DNA of 64,000 nt from Cloacibacterium normanense (GTDB taxonomy: Bacteria; Bacteroidota; Bacteroidia; Flavobacteriales; Weeksellaceae), in assembly GCF_002943105.1 (NCBI RefSeq), contig NZ_PTPZ01000007.1, positions 1-64,000 of the forward strand. The letters are read 5' to 3'. Positions 27,924-36,500 of this stretch are shown in pieces (the stretch's first letter is position 1; every line of letters starts with the position of its first letter). The notes under the pieces were generated by a model. The model was not told the DNA's origin, made no database searches, and saw only the letters and a program-made list of their open reading frames with translations. The position numbers and the translations under genes are program-made.

Positions 27924-28244
27924 TTATTTTCCTACTGTTTCAGGGAATCTAGCTTCTGTAAATTCTCTAGAAATTGCAGCTTTTTCGAATTTTAATTTAC
28001 CGCTCATGGTTTCTAAAATCACGCCGTCTTCTACTACTTGTACAATTTTAGCATGCATACCAGAAGTGGTTACTACTCTAGCACCTGGTTTTAGAGAATC
28101 TTGGAATTGTCTTTCTTTCTTTTGCTTGGTAGTTTGTGGTCTCAAGATTAAGAAGTAGAAAATTACAATCATTAAGACAAATGGTAAAATCATTGAGAAG
28201 AAATCACCTCCACCTTGTGCTTGTAGAAATATTGTTGTAAACAT
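27924..28244 (-). CDS. yajC: Preprotein translocase subunit YajC
   Basis: 106 residues. One N-terminal transmembrane helix (ILPFVLMIVIFYFLILRP) is followed by QTTKQKKERQFQDSLKPGARVVTTSGMHAKI, in the pattern that defines YajC, the SecDF-associated accessory protein. Third gene of nusB-DUF1573-yajC, an order widely kept in Flavobacteriia, 10 bases after the DUF1573 gene. Confidence 0.94.
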   Translation of the reverse strand: MFTTIFLQAQGGGDFFSMILPFVLMIVIFYFLILRPQTTKQKKERQFQDSLKPGARVVTTSGMHAKIVQVVEDGVILETMSGKLKFEKAAISREFTEARFPETVGK

Positions 28245-28254
28245 ATTTTATTTT

Positions 28255-28737
28255 TTAGGGTTGAATATCTGCTGAGAATCTAATTTCGATAGGAACTTGT
28301 GCTACGTTTGCATAAACTTCTGCTGATTTATACACTACACCATCAAAATTTGTAGAATCAAATTTTAGCGTAATTTGACCTTTTTGACCAGGCATAATTG
28401 GTTCTTTAGTATAATCTGGAGCAGTACATCCGCAACCTGGTTTTACCGCAGAAATAATCAAAGGATTTTTACCTGTGTTGGTTACTTCGTAAACGTGTTC
28501 TACCACATCTCCTTTTTTGATTTTTCCGAAATTAAAATCTGGTTCAGAAAGTGCTAATGTAGTTTCTGCATGATTTTTTGCTTCGCTTACCAAGTCACTT
28601 TGTTTTACTACTCTATCATCTGCAAAAGGATCTTTTTGCTCTGTTGTAGTAGCAGTTGATGTTTCTGTTGCTTCATTTTTTTTACAAGAAGCTAAAGTCA
28701 AAACAGCTAGTAAGCTTAAACCTAATATTCTTTTCAT
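28255..28737 (-). CDS. DUF1573 lipoprotein
   Basis: 160 residues with a lipobox (LASCKK, Cys18). A Thr/Glu-rich linker leads to a DUF1573 immunoglobulin-like domain with NFGKIKKGDVVEHVYEVTN and PGCGCTAPDYTKEPI, the CGC motif being typical. Such proteins are abundant lipoproteins in Bacteroidetes, with no established function. Between nusB and yajC in a conserved operon. Confidence 0.9.
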   Translation of the reverse strand: MKRILGLSLLAVLTLASCKKNEATETSTATTTEQKDPFADDRVVKQSDLVSEAKNHAETTLALSEPDFNFGKIKKGDVVEHVYEVTNTGKNPLIISAVKPGCGCTAPDYTKEPIMPGQKGQITLKFDSTNFDGVVYKSAEVYANVAQVPIEIRFSADIQP

Positions 28738-28778
28738 TGATTCTGATTTTTTAAAATTTCCTCAAATTTAATCAAAAT

Positions 28779-29684
28779 TTATGCTCTAGAAATATCTTTC
28801 GTGTATTTATCTAAGATTCCATTCACAAAAATCTGACTTCTATCGGTAGCAAAGACTTTAGAAACCTCTATATATTCGTTGATAATCACTTTTGCTGGAG
28901 TGAGAGGGAAATTATCTATCTCTGTAATAGCTGTAATTAAAATCAATCTATCCATTAAAGAAATTCTTTCTAAATCCCAATTTTCCAGTCTTTCTTCGAT
29001 TTTTTTCTCAGAATTTTCCCAGTGAGAAATGCTTTGCAGTAATAATTTTTTAGCAAAATGTCTATCCTCTTCATCTTTAAGCATTTTGATTAAAGTATGA
29101 CTCGGCTGATTTTGTTTCATAAAACCAATGGTCTTCTGGATCATAGAATTCGAGATATGAAAATCATCTGCCCAAGACAATTCTAATTCTTCTAAACGCT
29201 CATGAAAATCTTCATTTTCGGCAACATATTTTAGAAATAATTTCCCAACAAACTTTTGGTCTTCTTCAAAACTTAGGCTTTCTTCGGCCATATATTCTTG
29301 GTAACGCTTACTCGCAACAATTCTCTGAAATGTTTTCACCAACAATTCATCGTGTAAGTCCCACTGATATTTTTTGTGTTTTGAATTAAAGGAAAGTCTT
29401 TCTTCGTTTTGATCAAGTTGTAAAAAAACTTGATTATTTACGAATTTCATGTTAGGATTAAGATCTTCTTCAGTCTTAATAAATTTATTTTTACCGATTT
29501 CAATTTGTCTTTCGGCAAGATCTTTTAATGCAACCAAAAAGTTGAGTTGATAAATATAGAGATAATAGATTTTTTCAATCTCTGTAAACATATTTTTCTC
29601 TAAAACATCAGTTTTTATAGGATTCTGATGATAAGAATATAGTGTCTGCACTACTTTTTCGCGGATTTGTCTTCTTCCTAACAT
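28779..29684 (-). CDS. nusB: Transcription antitermination factor NusB
   Basis: 301 residues from the ATG at 29684. The N-terminus MLGRRQIREKVVQTLYSY is the standard flavobacterial NusB start, so the open extension to 29714 is not used. The NusB fold proper is the C-terminal ~130 residues (ISLMDRLILITAITEI and PAKVIINEYIEVSKVFATD...FVNGILDK); the long N-terminal half is a feature of the Bacteroidetes form. Acts in rRNA antitermination with NusE. A TATCTTTG box about 30 bases upstream is the likely promoter of the nusB-DUF1573-yajC operon. Confidence 0.93.
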   Translation of the reverse strand: MLGRRQIREKVVQTLYSYHQNPIKTDVLEKNMFTEIEKIYYLYIYQLNFLVALKDLAERQIEIGKNKFIKTEEDLNPNMKFVNNQVFLQLDQNEERLSFNSKHKKYQWDLHDELLVKTFQRIVASKRYQEYMAEESLSFEEDQKFVGKLFLKYVAENEDFHERLEELELSWADDFHISNSMIQKTIGFMKQNQPSHTLIKMLKDEEDRHFAKKLLLQSISHWENSEKKIEERLENWDLERISLMDRLILITAITEIDNFPLTPAKVIINEYIEVSKVFATDRSQIFVNGILDKYTKDISRA

Positions 29685-29724
29685 TTTCAAAGAGCTTTTA
29701 ATAAGATGCTGCAAAGATAGAAAA

Positions 29725-29756
29725 AAATGCTGGAAGTAAGAAACATGAAGTCAGAA
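29725..29756. repeat. GAAGT-type imperfect direct repeats
   Basis: Copies of GGAAGT, GAAGTCAGAAGT in the divergent gap between nusB and the ABC exporter; the complement of the ACTTC repeats at 45394-45424. Confidence 0.45.
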
Positions 29757-29792
29757 GTTATTTTTGCTTCTTTTTCAAACTTATATTTTCTG

Positions 29793-29800
29793 TATTTTTG
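29793..29800 (+). promoter_or_regulatory. -7 promoter box of the ABC exporter
   Basis: TATTTTTG ends 5 bases before the ATG at 29806, predicting a leader of about 1-2 nt. Confidence 0.55.
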
Positions 29801-29805
29801 CAACT

Positions 29806-31485
29806 ATGAATTCACTTAAAACGCTTAATCCTTACTTTTGGAAACACAGAGTTCTGCTATTTTGGGGCTTGCTATTTATCATAGCATCTAACTTTTTTGC
29901 TATTTATCAAGTACAGTTTGTAGGCCAGAGTGTAGATGTTATCAAAAGTGTTTTAGATAAGAAAAATGTAGATAAAGAATTATTATTCAACACTTTATTA
30001 ATTAACGGCGCCATTATCGTGGGAACTTCAGTTTTGTCTGGAGTTTTCAGATTTATGATGAGACAAACCATTATTGTAGCTTCTAGAAGAATAGAATACG
30101 AACTCAAAAATAAAATTTACAGACATTACCAAGAGCTTTCGCTTACTACTTATAAAAAAACCACAATTGGTGATTTACTGAACAGACTTTCTGAAGATGT
30201 AGTGGCGATTAGAATGTACCTTGGTCCTGGTGTAATGTATGTGGTGAACTTGGTGATTTTATTAGTCATCACGAGTATTTACATGCTCATGACTAATGTG
30301 CAAATGACACTTTGGACACTTATTCCACTTCCTATTTTGTCTTTTTTAATTTACAAAGTAAGTTCTATTATCAACCGAAAATCTAAAATTATGCAGAAAA
30401 GCCAAAGTGCGATTTCTACATTTGTACAAGATAGTTTTTCGGGAATTAGAGTGGTGAAATTTTTCAACAAAGAAAAGTACATCGAAAAAAATTACGGCGA
30501 AAAAGTAAAAGATTATCAAGACAAAGCATTAGATTTAGCCAAAACAGAAGCGTATTTCTTTACCATTATTTTATTTGTTATTGGTTTATTGAATGTTGCC
30601 ATTTTATACATCGGTGGTAAAAATTATTTCGAAGGAAAACTTACGGTAGGAACCATTGCAGATTTCTTCATGTATATTAATATTCTGATTTGGCCATTTT
30701 CTATGGTAGGTTGGGTTTCATCTGTTAATCAAAGAGCTGCTGCTTCTATGACCAGAGTGAATGAATTTTTGGACATAAAATCTGAAATCGTCAACAAAAA
30801 TTTCGACCAATATGAAATTAAAGGCGATATAGAATTCAGAAATGTATCATACACTTATCCAAATACAGGAATTAAAGCTTTAGAAAATCTAAGTTTCAAA
30901 CTAGAAGCTGGGAAATCTATGGCGATTATGGGAAAAACAGGCAGCGGAAAATCTACTATCGCATTGTTACTATGCAGGTTAATTGATCCCGATGAAGGAG
31001 AAATTTTAATTGATGGGAAAAATCTGAAAGACCATAATCTAGAATTATACAGAAAACACATTGGCTATATTCCTCAGGAAAGTTACTTATTCTCGGATAC
31101 GATTGAGAATAACATTGGCTTTGCAATAGACCATCCTACGCATGATTTGGTAGAAGAATTTGCAAAAAAAGCAGATGTGCATAAGAATATTGTAGAGTTC
31201 AAAGACCAATATAAAACTATGGTTGGAGAACGTGGTGTAATGCTTTCTGGAGGGCAAAAACAGCGTATTTGTATCGCAAGAGCACTCATTAAAAAACCAG
31301 AAATTCTCATCTTTGACGATTCACTTTCTGCACTCGATACAGAGACCGAAGAAAACATCCTTCAAAACATAGAAAAAGACATTAAATCTTGCACTTCTAT
31401 CATCATAACTCACAGAGAATCAAGCGCAAAAAGAGCCGACTTTATTCTAAATCTTAGTGATTTAGATACTACGGAAACTTCGTAA
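29806..31485 (+). CDS. ABC exporter (fused membrane and ATPase domains) with a degenerate Walker B neighbour
   Basis: 559 residues from the ATG at 29806; the in-frame ATG at 29764 lies upstream of the promoter box. Six transmembrane helices (about 1-310) precede the nucleotide-binding domain with Walker A GKTGSGKST (376-384), the signature LSGGQKQR, Walker B ILIFD (D504) and the D-loop SALD. The residue after Walker B, normally a catalytic Glu, is Asp505. Such a change is typical of one half of heterodimeric exporters, yet no partner gene adjoins. Resembles the MdlB/multidrug-lipid exporter group; substrate unknown. Confidence 0.9.
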   Translation: MNSLKTLNPYFWKHRVLLFWGLLFIIASNFFAIYQVQFVGQSVDVIKSVLDKKNVDKELLFNTLLINGAIIVGTSVLSGVFRFMMRQTIIVASRRIEYELKNKIYRHYQELSLTTYKKTTIGDLLNRLSEDVVAIRMYLGPGVMYVVNLVILLVITSIYMLMTNVQMTLWTLIPLPILSFLIYKVSSIINRKSKIMQKSQSAISTFVQDSFSGIRVVKFFNKEKYIEKNYGEKVKDYQDKALDLAKTEAYFFTIILFVIGLLNVAILYIGGKNYFEGKLTVGTIADFFMYINILIWPFSMVGWVSSVNQRAAASMTRVNEFLDIKSEIVNKNFDQYEIKGDIEFRNVSYTYPNTGIKALENLSFKLEAGKSMAIMGKTGSGKSTIALLLCRLIDPDEGEILIDGKNLKDHNLELYRKHIGYIPQESYLFSDTIENNIGFAIDHPTHDLVEEFAKKADVHKNIVEFKDQYKTMVGERGVMLSGGQKQRICIARALIKKPEILIFDDSLSALDTETEENILQNIEKDIKSCTSIIITHRESSAKRADFILNLSDLDTTETS

Positions 31486-31530
31486 AAACTTAAAAATTAC
31501 GCTAAAATCTCAATTTCTTTAAAATTTATT

Positions 31531-31559
31531 TTGAGATTAAAAGAAATCTTTTATATTTG
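31531..31559 (+). promoter_or_regulatory. Promoter of the DUF3276 gene
   Basis: TTG (31531-31533), 18 bases, then TATATTTG (31552-31559): the best full match in this window to the Bacteroidetes -33/-7 promoter. The ATG is 28 bases downstream. Confidence 0.6.
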
Positions 31560-31587
31560 TTCAATAGGATTTCTAAAATAAGTAACA

Positions 31588-31923
31588 ATGAGTGATTACA
31601 AGGAGAGAAACGAAAATGAAATTTTCACAAAGGTGTTGAAGGCAGGTAGAAGAACTTATTTCTTTGATGTGCGCGAAACAAAAGCAGGAGACTATTATCT
31701 TACCATTACAGAAAGCAAAAAGAATTTTGGTGAGAATGGAGAAGCAACTTTCGAGAAGCATAAAATCTATTTATACAAAGAAGATTTTGCAAGTTTCAGA
31801 GAAATGTTTAATGAATCTACAGATTTTATCATCGCTCAAAAAGGTGAGGACGTAATTTCTGAAAAACATGACAAAGACTTTAAGTCTAGATCTTTCACAA
31901 TCGAATCTGACGACGAAGTATAA
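31588..31923 (+). CDS. DUF3276 (PUR-domain) nucleic-acid-binding protein
   Basis: 111 residues. The core IFTKVLKAGRRTYFFDVRET and GDYYLTITESKK is the PUR repeat seen in DUF3276 proteins of Bacteroidetes and in Borrelia BpuR, which bind single-stranded DNA or RNA as dimers. The last 15 residues are acidic. Monocistronic, with a consensus promoter and a strong terminator, as suits a highly expressed nucleoid or RNA-binding protein (inference). Confidence 0.88.
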   Translation: MSDYKERNENEIFTKVLKAGRRTYFFDVRETKAGDYYLTITESKKNFGENGEATFEKHKIYLYKEDFASFREMFNESTDFIIAQKGEDVISEKHDKDFKSRSFTIESDDEV

Positions 31924-31930
31924 AATTAAA

Positions 31931-31957
31931 AAAAGCATCCTTTTTTAGGATGCTTTT
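31931..31957. terminator. Terminator of the DUF3276 gene (possibly bidirectional)
   Basis: Stem AAAAGCATCC / GGATGCTTTT with a T-rich loop, 7 bases past the stop codon. The converging lipoprotein gene ends at 32002 and may share it. Confidence 0.85.
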
Positions 31958-32001
31958 ATATTTTTAAATGATTCTTTGATCCAAATTCTTGGATTATTTT
32001 T

Positions 32002-32523
32002 CTATTGATTTGGCGCAGGAATACTTGAAAATCTCATGCTAATAGTGAGATTAGTATCATTAGTCGCCGTATTTTTCAATACATAAGCTACTCTAGCTTT
32101 TACAGAACCGCTTTTTACAATTTGGTCTAAAATTTTAGACGTATCTGGATCTAAGTTGAGCGTATTCCCAATATTAGAGCCAATATCCGTTCTTTGAGCC
32201 ACTAAAATTTCACCAGTGTTATTTCCAGAAAGATAAACTTTGATGGATTTAAAAATTCCCAATTCGCCATTCGTACTCAAGTTGGTAGCAGTTGCTTTGG
32301 CGCTAGAAATTCTAATATCTTGAACCATGCTGGTTCCCGCTCCTACATATTGAGCGAAACTCGTAGCAGAAGACGTTACAGAAATTTCTTGATTTCCTGG
32401 CACTCCAGAAGAAACCAAAACATTTGTGGTATAAGGAACGGTATTCTGCACGATGCTTTGCACTGTACCACAACTCACTGTGGTAGCTGCAATTACAAAA
32501 GCTGATAAAATTAAATTTTTCAT
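32002..32523 (-). CDS. Lipoprotein of unknown function
   Basis: 173 residues with a lipoprotein signal (ATTVSCG, Cys19). The mature part is Ser/Thr/Asn-rich and beta-patterned, with no catalytic motif I recognise. Follows the next lipoprotein gene after 14 bases, so the two are likely one operon. Confidence 0.75.
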   Translation of the reverse strand: MKNLILSAFVIAATTVSCGTVQSIVQNTVPYTTNVLVSSGVPGNQEISVTSSATSFAQYVGAGTSMVQDIRISSAKATATNLSTNGELGIFKSIKVYLSGNNTGEILVAQRTDIGSNIGNTLNLDPDTSKILDQIVKSGSVKARVAYVLKNTATNDTNLTISMRFSSIPAPNQ

Positions 32524-32537
32524 ATTTACATTTTTTT

Positions 32538-33026
32538 TTATTCTACAGTTACGGAGATATTTCCCTTCAATTTTCCTTCTGCCATGAGATTTTTGCCAAA
32601 AACAATCTTATAGGTTCCGCTTTGTTTTTTAGCATATTTCATTTCTCTCGAAAAAGGACCATCCGCAGAACCATCTGGTAAAATAATTTGATTAATTCTG
32701 AGATTTCTACCTTTCTCTACGGTATTGATTTTAGCAGAAAGAGTGGGCTTATTAAAATTTTTAATCACCAGAATAAATTGTTGGTTCTCATCTGTAAACT
32801 CTTCACCAATGGTAAATGGAAGTTGAGAAGCATCTACAGTTCTGATGATTTTATTACCTTCTACCGTTCTCATTGCACCTCGTCTTCCTTGTGATGGTTG
32901 AGAAGAATTATTTTCCATGATTTCTGTTTTAGTGGTAGTTGTATTTGCATTTTGAGAAATTCCGTTGTTGGAACAACAACTCACTCCCAAAATAGAACTC
33001 CACAAAACATTAATTAAAATTTTCAT
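32538..33026 (-). CDS. Lipoprotein of unknown function
   Basis: 162 residues. A short signal (NVLWSSILGVSCC) gives a plausible lipobox cysteine, then a Thr/Asn/Gln-rich linker, a basic GRRGAMR stretch and a compact beta domain of about 110 residues that ends NISVTVE. Family not recognised. First gene of the two-lipoprotein unit. A perfect 14-base palindrome (33042-33055) lies 15 bases upstream of the ATG. Confidence 0.7.
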   Translation of the reverse strand: MKILINVLWSSILGVSCCSNNGISQNANTTTTKTEIMENNSSQPSQGRRGAMRTVEGNKIIRTVDASQLPFTIGEEFTDENQQFILVIKNFNKPTLSAKINTVEKGRNLRINQIILPDGSADGPFSREMKYAKKQSGTYKIVFGKNLMAEGKLKGNISVTVE

Positions 33027-33041
33027 ATCATCTGGTTTATC

Positions 33042-33055
33042 ATTAGCGAGCTAAT
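33042..33055. promoter_or_regulatory. Perfect 14-bp palindrome upstream of the lipoprotein pair
   Basis: ATTAGCGAGCTAAT reads almost the same on both strands (arms ATTAGC / GCTAAT around a GA centre). It sits in the leader region of the lipoprotein gene at 33026 and could be a small operator or hairpin; no regulator is identified. Confidence 0.3.
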
Positions 33056-33128
33056 ATTATACCAAAGTTAATCAATAAATTGTAGAATATTCAGCTTAAT
33101 GCAAATGTTATAACAATTCGTTAGAATT

Positions 33129-34490
33129 CTAAAAATCCAATGTTTCGTAGTACAGAATTTTTGATAAATACGGCTTTTTATCATTCAACTCTTTTTCATA
33201 ATTCGCTCTTTCACTCATTTCTTTCGGAAATTTTTCTTGAAGAATTTTATCATTGTAATTCAAAGAATACAGAAATTTAAAATCTGCTTTTTCATTCTTA
33301 ATATTGTAAACTGTGGCAATATTTCCCCAATTGATAAAACTACACACCAAAATCGTTCCGTAGAAATACCAAACCATTTGGTTAAAAAGATACGCATTGG
33401 TTTTTTGCTTATGAATTTTAATGAAAGTAAAAACCAATCCAATAATGGCTAAAATTAAAAACGCATAAACACCTAATCTTTTGTAGGTTAAACCTAAATT
33501 GAATACGTATTCAGAATTTTTCACAAAAGCTGAAATCACTAAAACTGCATTCAGAAATACCCAAATTTTTGCCAAAACTTTCAAAGATTTTGCTCGTGTA
33601 TCAAAATTGAAACTCCCTTTAAAATAGAACATAATCACACCTATTGCCATCACAATACTCGCAATTACCGCTCCTACTCTTTCGTGCGTTTCTTCGGCAA
33701 GTTGATTGGCTGTAGCTTTTGGTAACTCTACAAACTGCTCATAATTAAACGTAATGATGAAGAATAACAATAAAATATTCAATGCTACAAAGGAAACTAC
33801 ACCGCTTAATCTTTCAAAAGGAAGGTCTAGAAAATCGTAAGTAGGTATCAGTTTTTTGTCTTCATTCAAAAAATCGTTTTTCAGATAATGATTGTTCTTG
33901 ATAAAAAATTCATAAATCGAAAAATTGAAATAATTAAAAGCCAAGAAAAACCCTAAAATACTTAACGCAATCACTTGCCAAAGATTAATATCTAATTCAT
34001 AATCAGAAAAAAGCGAAGCAAAATGTGAACTTCCGTGTGTATAAATCGCAAAGAAAATCAAAAGCAGAAAAGCTGGGATTAGAACCACCGCTAAAACTTT
34101 TTGCCAAAAACTTTCGGTTTTTCTCTGTGGCAACCATTGTTCCAACTGAAAAACACGGTAAATAAAAGTCACAAAATTAATTGCAAAAACTGGAATGACA
34201 AGAATGGATTTAAGTTCTTTGTTTTTGGAAGTGAAACCCAATAAAAAAAGCGAAGTGAAAATGGCCAAAAAAGAGGCAAAATCACCATACCAAGCAAAAG
34301 CAATACTGCTTAAAATGCTGGTCGCCAAAACTGAATAAAAAGTTCGGGTTTTGAATCTTTTTTCGGTATTAAAATAAGTAAGAACCGCAACCAAAATTCC
34401 TAAAATACCGATATTTAATCCAGGTTCTTGGTCATAAAACAGTACAACAAACATTGCTGTAACTAAAAAGATTAAGTGATGTGTTTTCAT
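33129..34490 (-). CDS. DUF4153/DUF4173-like polytopic membrane protein
   Basis: 453 residues from the ATG at 34490, which gives the natural membrane-protein start MKTHHLIFLV; the start at 34523 would overlap the preceding gene. About a dozen hydrophobic helices, then a C-terminal soluble segment of about 60 residues (YNDKILQEKFPKEM). Its helix-dense layout resembles the DUF4153/DUF4173 families of Bacteroidetes. Second gene after the 96-residue membrane protein (19 bases apart), downstream of one of the two ACTTTG-N5-CAAAGT sites. Function unknown. Confidence 0.68.
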   Translation of the reverse strand: MKTHHLIFLVTAMFVVLFYDQEPGLNIGILGILVAVLTYFNTEKRFKTRTFYSVLATSILSSIAFAWYGDFASFLAIFTSLFLLGFTSKNKELKSILVIPVFAINFVTFIYRVFQLEQWLPQRKTESFWQKVLAVVLIPAFLLLIFFAIYTHGSSHFASLFSDYELDINLWQVIALSILGFFLAFNYFNFSIYEFFIKNNHYLKNDFLNEDKKLIPTYDFLDLPFERLSGVVSFVALNILLLFFIITFNYEQFVELPKATANQLAEETHERVGAVIASIVMAIGVIMFYFKGSFNFDTRAKSLKVLAKIWVFLNAVLVISAFVKNSEYVFNLGLTYKRLGVYAFLILAIIGLVFTFIKIHKQKTNAYLFNQMVWYFYGTILVCSFINWGNIATVYNIKNEKADFKFLYSLNYNDKILQEKFPKEMSERANYEKELNDKKPYLSKILYYETLDF

Positions 34491-34509
34491 ATGATTTTTT
34501 TTATAAAAA

Positions 34510-34800
34510 TTAACTTCCCGCAACTGGACTTCCGAAAATTCCTACCGCTAATTCTGCCCAAATCAGAAATAATGCTAACAGAATTATTACGATGTAAAAC
34601 ATTCTTCTCGCATTCTTTTTCTCCATTTTCAGAACCATATCTACGCAAAATGCGGTTCCAAAAAGAAGAATTCCAGCGATTAAAAAGTCAAAACCAGACC
34701 AATTAATTTCTTTGGTAAACTGCATCCCAATAAACGGAATAACTAATAGTAAAGCTGCCAATCCATAAATGACGAAGCTTCTTTGTTTGTTTGTTATCAT
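34510..34800 (-). CDS. Small membrane protein of unknown function
   Basis: 96 residues with three transmembrane helices (YGLAALLLVIPFIGM; FLIAGILLFGTAFCV; IVIILLALFLIWAEL). Similar small proteins are common beside winged-helix regulators in flavobacteria, but I know no function. First gene of the unit whose promoter box TAACTTTG (34841-34848) is embedded in a putative operator. Confidence 0.75.
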   Translation of the reverse strand: MITNKQRSFVIYGLAALLLVIPFIGMQFTKEINWSGFDFLIAGILLFGTAFCVDMVLKMEKKNARRMFYIVIILLALFLIWAELAVGIFGSPVAGS

Positions 34801-34823
34801 AATTTTTAATTTAAATTTTTATT

Positions 34824-34848
34824 TAAAGTACTTTGAATTACAAAGTTA
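34824..34848. promoter_or_regulatory. Putative operator 1 for the winged-helix regulator, overlapping a -7 box
   Basis: ACTTTG-AATTA-CAAAGT (34830-34846), a perfect 6-bp inverted repeat. The 25 bases 34824-34848 match 36501-36525 at 22 positions. The minus-strand TAACTTTG (34841-34848) is the -7 promoter box of the gene at 34800, so a bound regulator would block RNA polymerase. Confidence 0.7.
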
Positions 34849-34954
34849 ATTTCTAAAAAATTAAAGGTTTGCTCCTTTTTGATTTTTGACTAATTGTTGT
34901 CAGTTGATTGTTTTAAATTTTCAATTCTCCACTTTTAATTTTCAATTTAAAAAA

Positions 34955-35239
34955 TTACTTTCCTAATAATTTTTCTAAAGCTGATAGATGTTCTTCGAAA
35001 GCTTTTCTTCCTGCTTGTGTAACACGGTAAGATGTTTTTGGTTTTTTGCCTACAAATTCCTTCTTGATTTCTATGTAATTAGATTTTTCTAATGCAGAAC
35101 TGTGGCTGGCTAAATTCCCGTCTGTTACTTCTAACAGTTGCTTCATTTCATTAAAATCAACCCAATCGTTAACCATCAGAACGGACATAATACCCAATCT
35201 GACACGGCTTTCAAATTCTTTGTTGAGTTGAGAAATCAT
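34955..35239 (-). CDS. Winged-helix transcriptional regulator (HTH_34 type)
   Basis: 94 residues. SRVRLGIMSVLMVNDWVDFNEMK, LLEVTDGNLASHSSALEKSNYI (recognition helix) and the wing KKPKTSYRVTQAGRKAFEEHL are typical of the PF13601-like winged-helix regulators. There is no obvious ligand domain. It is the third gene of the unit starting at 36497, and putative operators lie at the head of its own unit and of the next one, which suggests autoregulation and joint control. Confidence 0.88.
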   Translation of the reverse strand: MISQLNKEFESRVRLGIMSVLMVNDWVDFNEMKQLLEVTDGNLASHSSALEKSNYIEIKKEFVGKKPKTSYRVTQAGRKAFEEHLSALEKLLGK

Positions 35240-35261
35240 AATTTTTAATTCAATTTATAAA

Positions 35262-35867
35262 CTACCTTTTATCAATATTAATTACAAAATCAAAATATTT
35301 GTCTTCTATTCGATTATGCTTTTTATCAATTTGAACAATTACTTTATTTTTACCATTAATATTTTCACTTATATATCTAATTGCCAATTGATTAGTTTTC
35401 ACAACATTATCAATTTCATTTTTGTCTAAAAAAATCAGACTATCTTTAATTTTATATTTACCTCGAAATTGAGAACGTCCTAATACTGAGCCATTCTCAA
35501 ATAAATAAGAACCATCTTTTCTAAATTCAAATGAATAACCATTAATATCTCCATCATAATTAGCTTGCAATATAACTTCCGAACTGTCTCTATACCACAA
35601 ATAAAAAATTACGACTAAGACTCCAAAAATTATAAAACCGCCAATGAAAGTGGGAATAAAGTTCTTCATGCTTTTATCTTTATGGTATCGAATTAGATTA
35701 TTCTTTAAAGTAAATCCAAAAAAAATAAAAAAAACTAGAATTAATACAAAATACACAAACCCATCAAAAATAAAGAATTCATTTGCATTAACATAAGTGA
35801 AATATAAATAATATAATCCCGATAAAATCATGAGAATAAAGATCAATATTTCGGAAAACTTCTTCAC
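35262..35867 (-). CDS. Membrane protein of unknown function
   Basis: 201 residues. Three N-terminal transmembrane helices (about 7-25, 34-53, 72-92), then a soluble beta-rich region (SFEFRKDGSYLFENG, KYKIKDSLIFLDKNEI) of about 105 residues that resembles lipocalin-like patterning only loosely. Family not recognised. Base composition is more AT-rich than the flanking genes. 12 bases after the previous gene and 22 before the regulator. Confidence 0.7.
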   Translation of the reverse strand: MKKFSEILIFILMILSGLYYLYFTYVNANEFFIFDGFVYFVLILVFFIFFGFTLKNNLIRYHKDKSMKNFIPTFIGGFIIFGVLVVIFYLWYRDSSEVILQANYDGDINGYSFEFRKDGSYLFENGSVLGRSQFRGKYKIKDSLIFLDKNEIDNVVKTNQLAIRYISENINGKNKVIVQIDKKHNRIEDKYFDFVINIDKR

Positions 35868-35879
35868 TTTTAATTATTT

Positions 35880-36497
35880 TTACTTATACTTCTTATGCAT
35901 TATCAAACCATAAACAATATGCAAAACTCCAAAACCAACTGCCCAGAAAAATAATCCATACCCTAAAAAGAACAGTGATACAATTCCTAATGCCATTTCG
36001 CACAATCCTAAATATTTAATGTCAGAAAAAGTGTAATTTCCTGCATTAAATAGCGCTAATCCATAGAAAATTAAAGTGGCTGGAGAAAGTAAACCATGTA
36101 AACCGTGATACAATAATCCTGCGCAAAATAAACCTCCAATTCCCAATGGAATGGCAAAGTTATACAACAATTTTTTGGTGGTAGCATCCCAAATTTGAAG
36201 ATGATGGGCTTTGCTTTTTTTAATGGTAAAATACGCTCCAGAAGAAATCGCTAAAACCATTATGAACATCGCCACGATAACCAAGTGAACAATAAAGTCT
36301 TTTTCATAGTATTTTACAGTTCCCTCAAAATAATCTACACCATTTTTTTTGAAAAAGAAATAAACATAAATAGCACCAGCTAAAGCAAATAAACCAGCAA
36401 AAACGCCAGAAATTCCGCTCAAAGAAATAAATCGAGAGCTTTTTTCCATCATTTTTCTGATGTGCTGCAAGTCTTCTTGGTAGTTTTTATTTTCCAT
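35880..36497 (-). CDS. Membrane protein of unknown function, head of the regulator operon
   Basis: 205 residues from the ATG at 36497 (MENKNYQEDLQHIRKMME); the open extension to 36518 would read through the operator. A cytosolic helical start is followed by about five to six hydrophobic helices (GVFAGLFALAGAIYVYFFF, LVIVAMFIMVLAI and more). The QEDLQHIRKMMERS-type head is common in flavobacterial membrane proteins encoded with a winged-helix regulator. Promoter box TAACTTTG lies about 20 bases upstream. Confidence 0.75.
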   Translation of the reverse strand: MENKNYQEDLQHIRKMMEKSSRFISLSGISGVFAGLFALAGAIYVYFFFKKNGVDYFEGTVKYYEKDFIVHLVIVAMFIMVLAISSGAYFTIKKSKAHHLQIWDATTKKLLYNFAIPLGIGGLFCAGLLYHGLHGLLSPATLIFYGLALFNAGNYTFSDIKYLGLCEMALGIVSLFFLGYGLFFWAVGFGVLHIVYGLIMHKKYK

Positions 36498-36500
36498 AAA

